Assembly: GCA_934202505.1 (NCBI GenBank) | Contig: CAKPXW010000107.1 | Coordinates: 1 to 5,274 of the forward strand | Length of the DNA stretch: 5,274 bases | Reading direction: 5' to 3' | Source of the DNA: an uncultured Bacilli bacterium | GTDB lineage: Bacteria; Bacillota_I; Bacilli_A; RFN20; CAG-631 | Part shown: piece after piece, positions 4,690-5,274 of the stretch | Layout of the letters: each line of letters starts with the position of its first letter | Numbering within the stretch: the stretch's first letter is position 1 | The notes under the pieces: model-generated | Database searches by the model: none | Told to the model about the DNA's origin: nothing | Seen by the model: only the letters and a program-made list of their open reading frames with translations | Position numbers and translations under genes: made by a program

Positions 4690-5274
4690 TTAATCTCTTG
4701 CTCTACAAACAATTTGTATTGGTGTTCCTTCAAAATCTATTCTTTCTCTTAATTTATTTTCAAGATATCTTTTATAGGAAAAATGCATATAATCTGGATT
4801 GTTAACAAATAAAATAATTAGTGGTGGATTTGTAGAAACTTGGTTAGCATAGAAAATTTTTAATCTACCTCCATTAAAATCTGGAGTTGGATTATAAGAA
4901 AAAGCATCAAGAATAATTTCATTAATTATGCTTGTTTGGATTCTTTTACATGAATTGTTATAAATTCTTGCAATTGTTTCAGTAATTAAATTTACTCTTT
5001 GTTTTGTCTTGGCACTTACAAATAAAATAGGAGCATAAGACATAAATTTAAATTCATCACGGATATCTTTAGTAAATTCATTAATTGTAGTTTCATCTTT
5101 TTCTACAATATCCCATTTGTTAACAATTATAATAGCTGGCTTATTTTCTTCAACAGCATAACTTACAATGGCTTTATCTTGCTCTCTAATACCAGCTTTT
5201 CCATCAATAACTAGAAGAACAACATCACTTCTATCAATGGCTCCTAAGGCTCTTAAAGCAGCATACTTGTCAAC
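4690..5274 (-). CDS. der: GTPase Der (EngA), C-terminal part; 5' end outside the window
   Basis: Der is a double-GTPase that binds the 50S ribosomal subunit and is needed for its assembly. The visible 194 residues cover the end of the second GTPase domain and the whole KH-like domain. Reading from the right edge in frame, the fragment starts VDKYAALRAL and includes the G4 motif NKWD (52-55) and the G5 motif SAK (87-89). The KH-like domain (about 100-194) has the family-typical NPPLIILFVNNPDYMHFSYK and LENKLRE followed by FEGTPIQIV. The ATG at 5043 is internal, not the start. A normal Der has about 435 residues, so roughly 240, including the whole first GTPase domain and the second P-loop and switch regions, lie beyond the window. 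The ends visible here are intact. Confidence 0.95.
   Translation of the reverse strand, partial: VDKYAALRALGAIDRSDVVLLVIDGKAGIREQDKAIVSYAVEENKPAIIIVNKWDIVEKDETTINEFTKDIRDEFKFMSYAPILFVSAKTKQRVNLITETIARIYNNSCKRIQTSIINEIILDAFSYNPTPDFNGGRLKIFYANQVSTNPPLIILFVNNPDYMHFSYKRYLENKLRERIDFEGTPIQIVCRARD

Noticed and set aside
5041..5043. ATG as the start of a 117-residue protein
   Set aside because: The frame continues unbroken to the window edge and encodes the Der NKWD motif upstream of this Met, so it is internal.

Overview
The window comes from a very AT-rich, low-GC Gram-positive bacterium (Bacillota, in the broad Bacilli/Clostridia sense). The clues are strong AGGAGG-type ribosome binding sites, tightly packed genes, a SpoVIF-like sporulation gene, a PerR-rubrerythrin peroxide-defence operon and a Der GTPase. 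One gene stops at TGA and Trp is encoded by TGG, which argues against the Mycoplasma code. The rubrerythrin suggests an anaerobe or microaerophile. I cannot name the species.

Left half, + strand. (1) At 10-828 lies a PfkB/ribokinase-fold protein most like pseudouridine kinase, but its catalytic GAGD motif is gone, so it looks like a pseudokinase; a clear terminator follows. (2) At 878-1887 is a self-contained operon: extended -10 promoter, 9-1-9 palindromic PerR/Fur-type operator at the transcription start, a PerR-like repressor starting at GTG, rubrerythrin 1 nt downstream, and a terminator. (3) At 1959-2897 is an unrecognised four-helix membrane protein with a cytosolic Cys/His zinc-binding-like motif. 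Its terminator lies inside the oppositely oriented neighbouring gene.

Right half, - strand, read from the right edge: der (its 5' part is outside the window), a SpoVIF-like small protein, thioredoxin, then two short CHR (chromate transporter family) subunits overlapping by ATGA. Gaps are 38, 12 and 39 nt, so these genes are probably at least partly co-transcribed. Two intercistronic hairpins interrupt the run. One masks the spoVIF ribosome binding site and contains a TATAAT hexamer. The other sits between trxA and the first CHR gene, whose start has no visible Shine-Dalgarno sequence.

Functionally, PerR and rubrerythrin (with thioredoxin on the other strand) point to peroxide/thiol redox defence. 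Der is ribosome-assembly housekeeping. The CHR pair is an anion transporter of uncertain substrate. The most novel items are the degenerate kinase, the zinc-motif membrane protein, the terminator embedded in a convergent gene, and the hairpin over the spoVIF ribosome binding site. No tRNA, rRNA, CRISPR array, insertion sequence or integrase was seen. No stretch over 300 bases lacks a gene.
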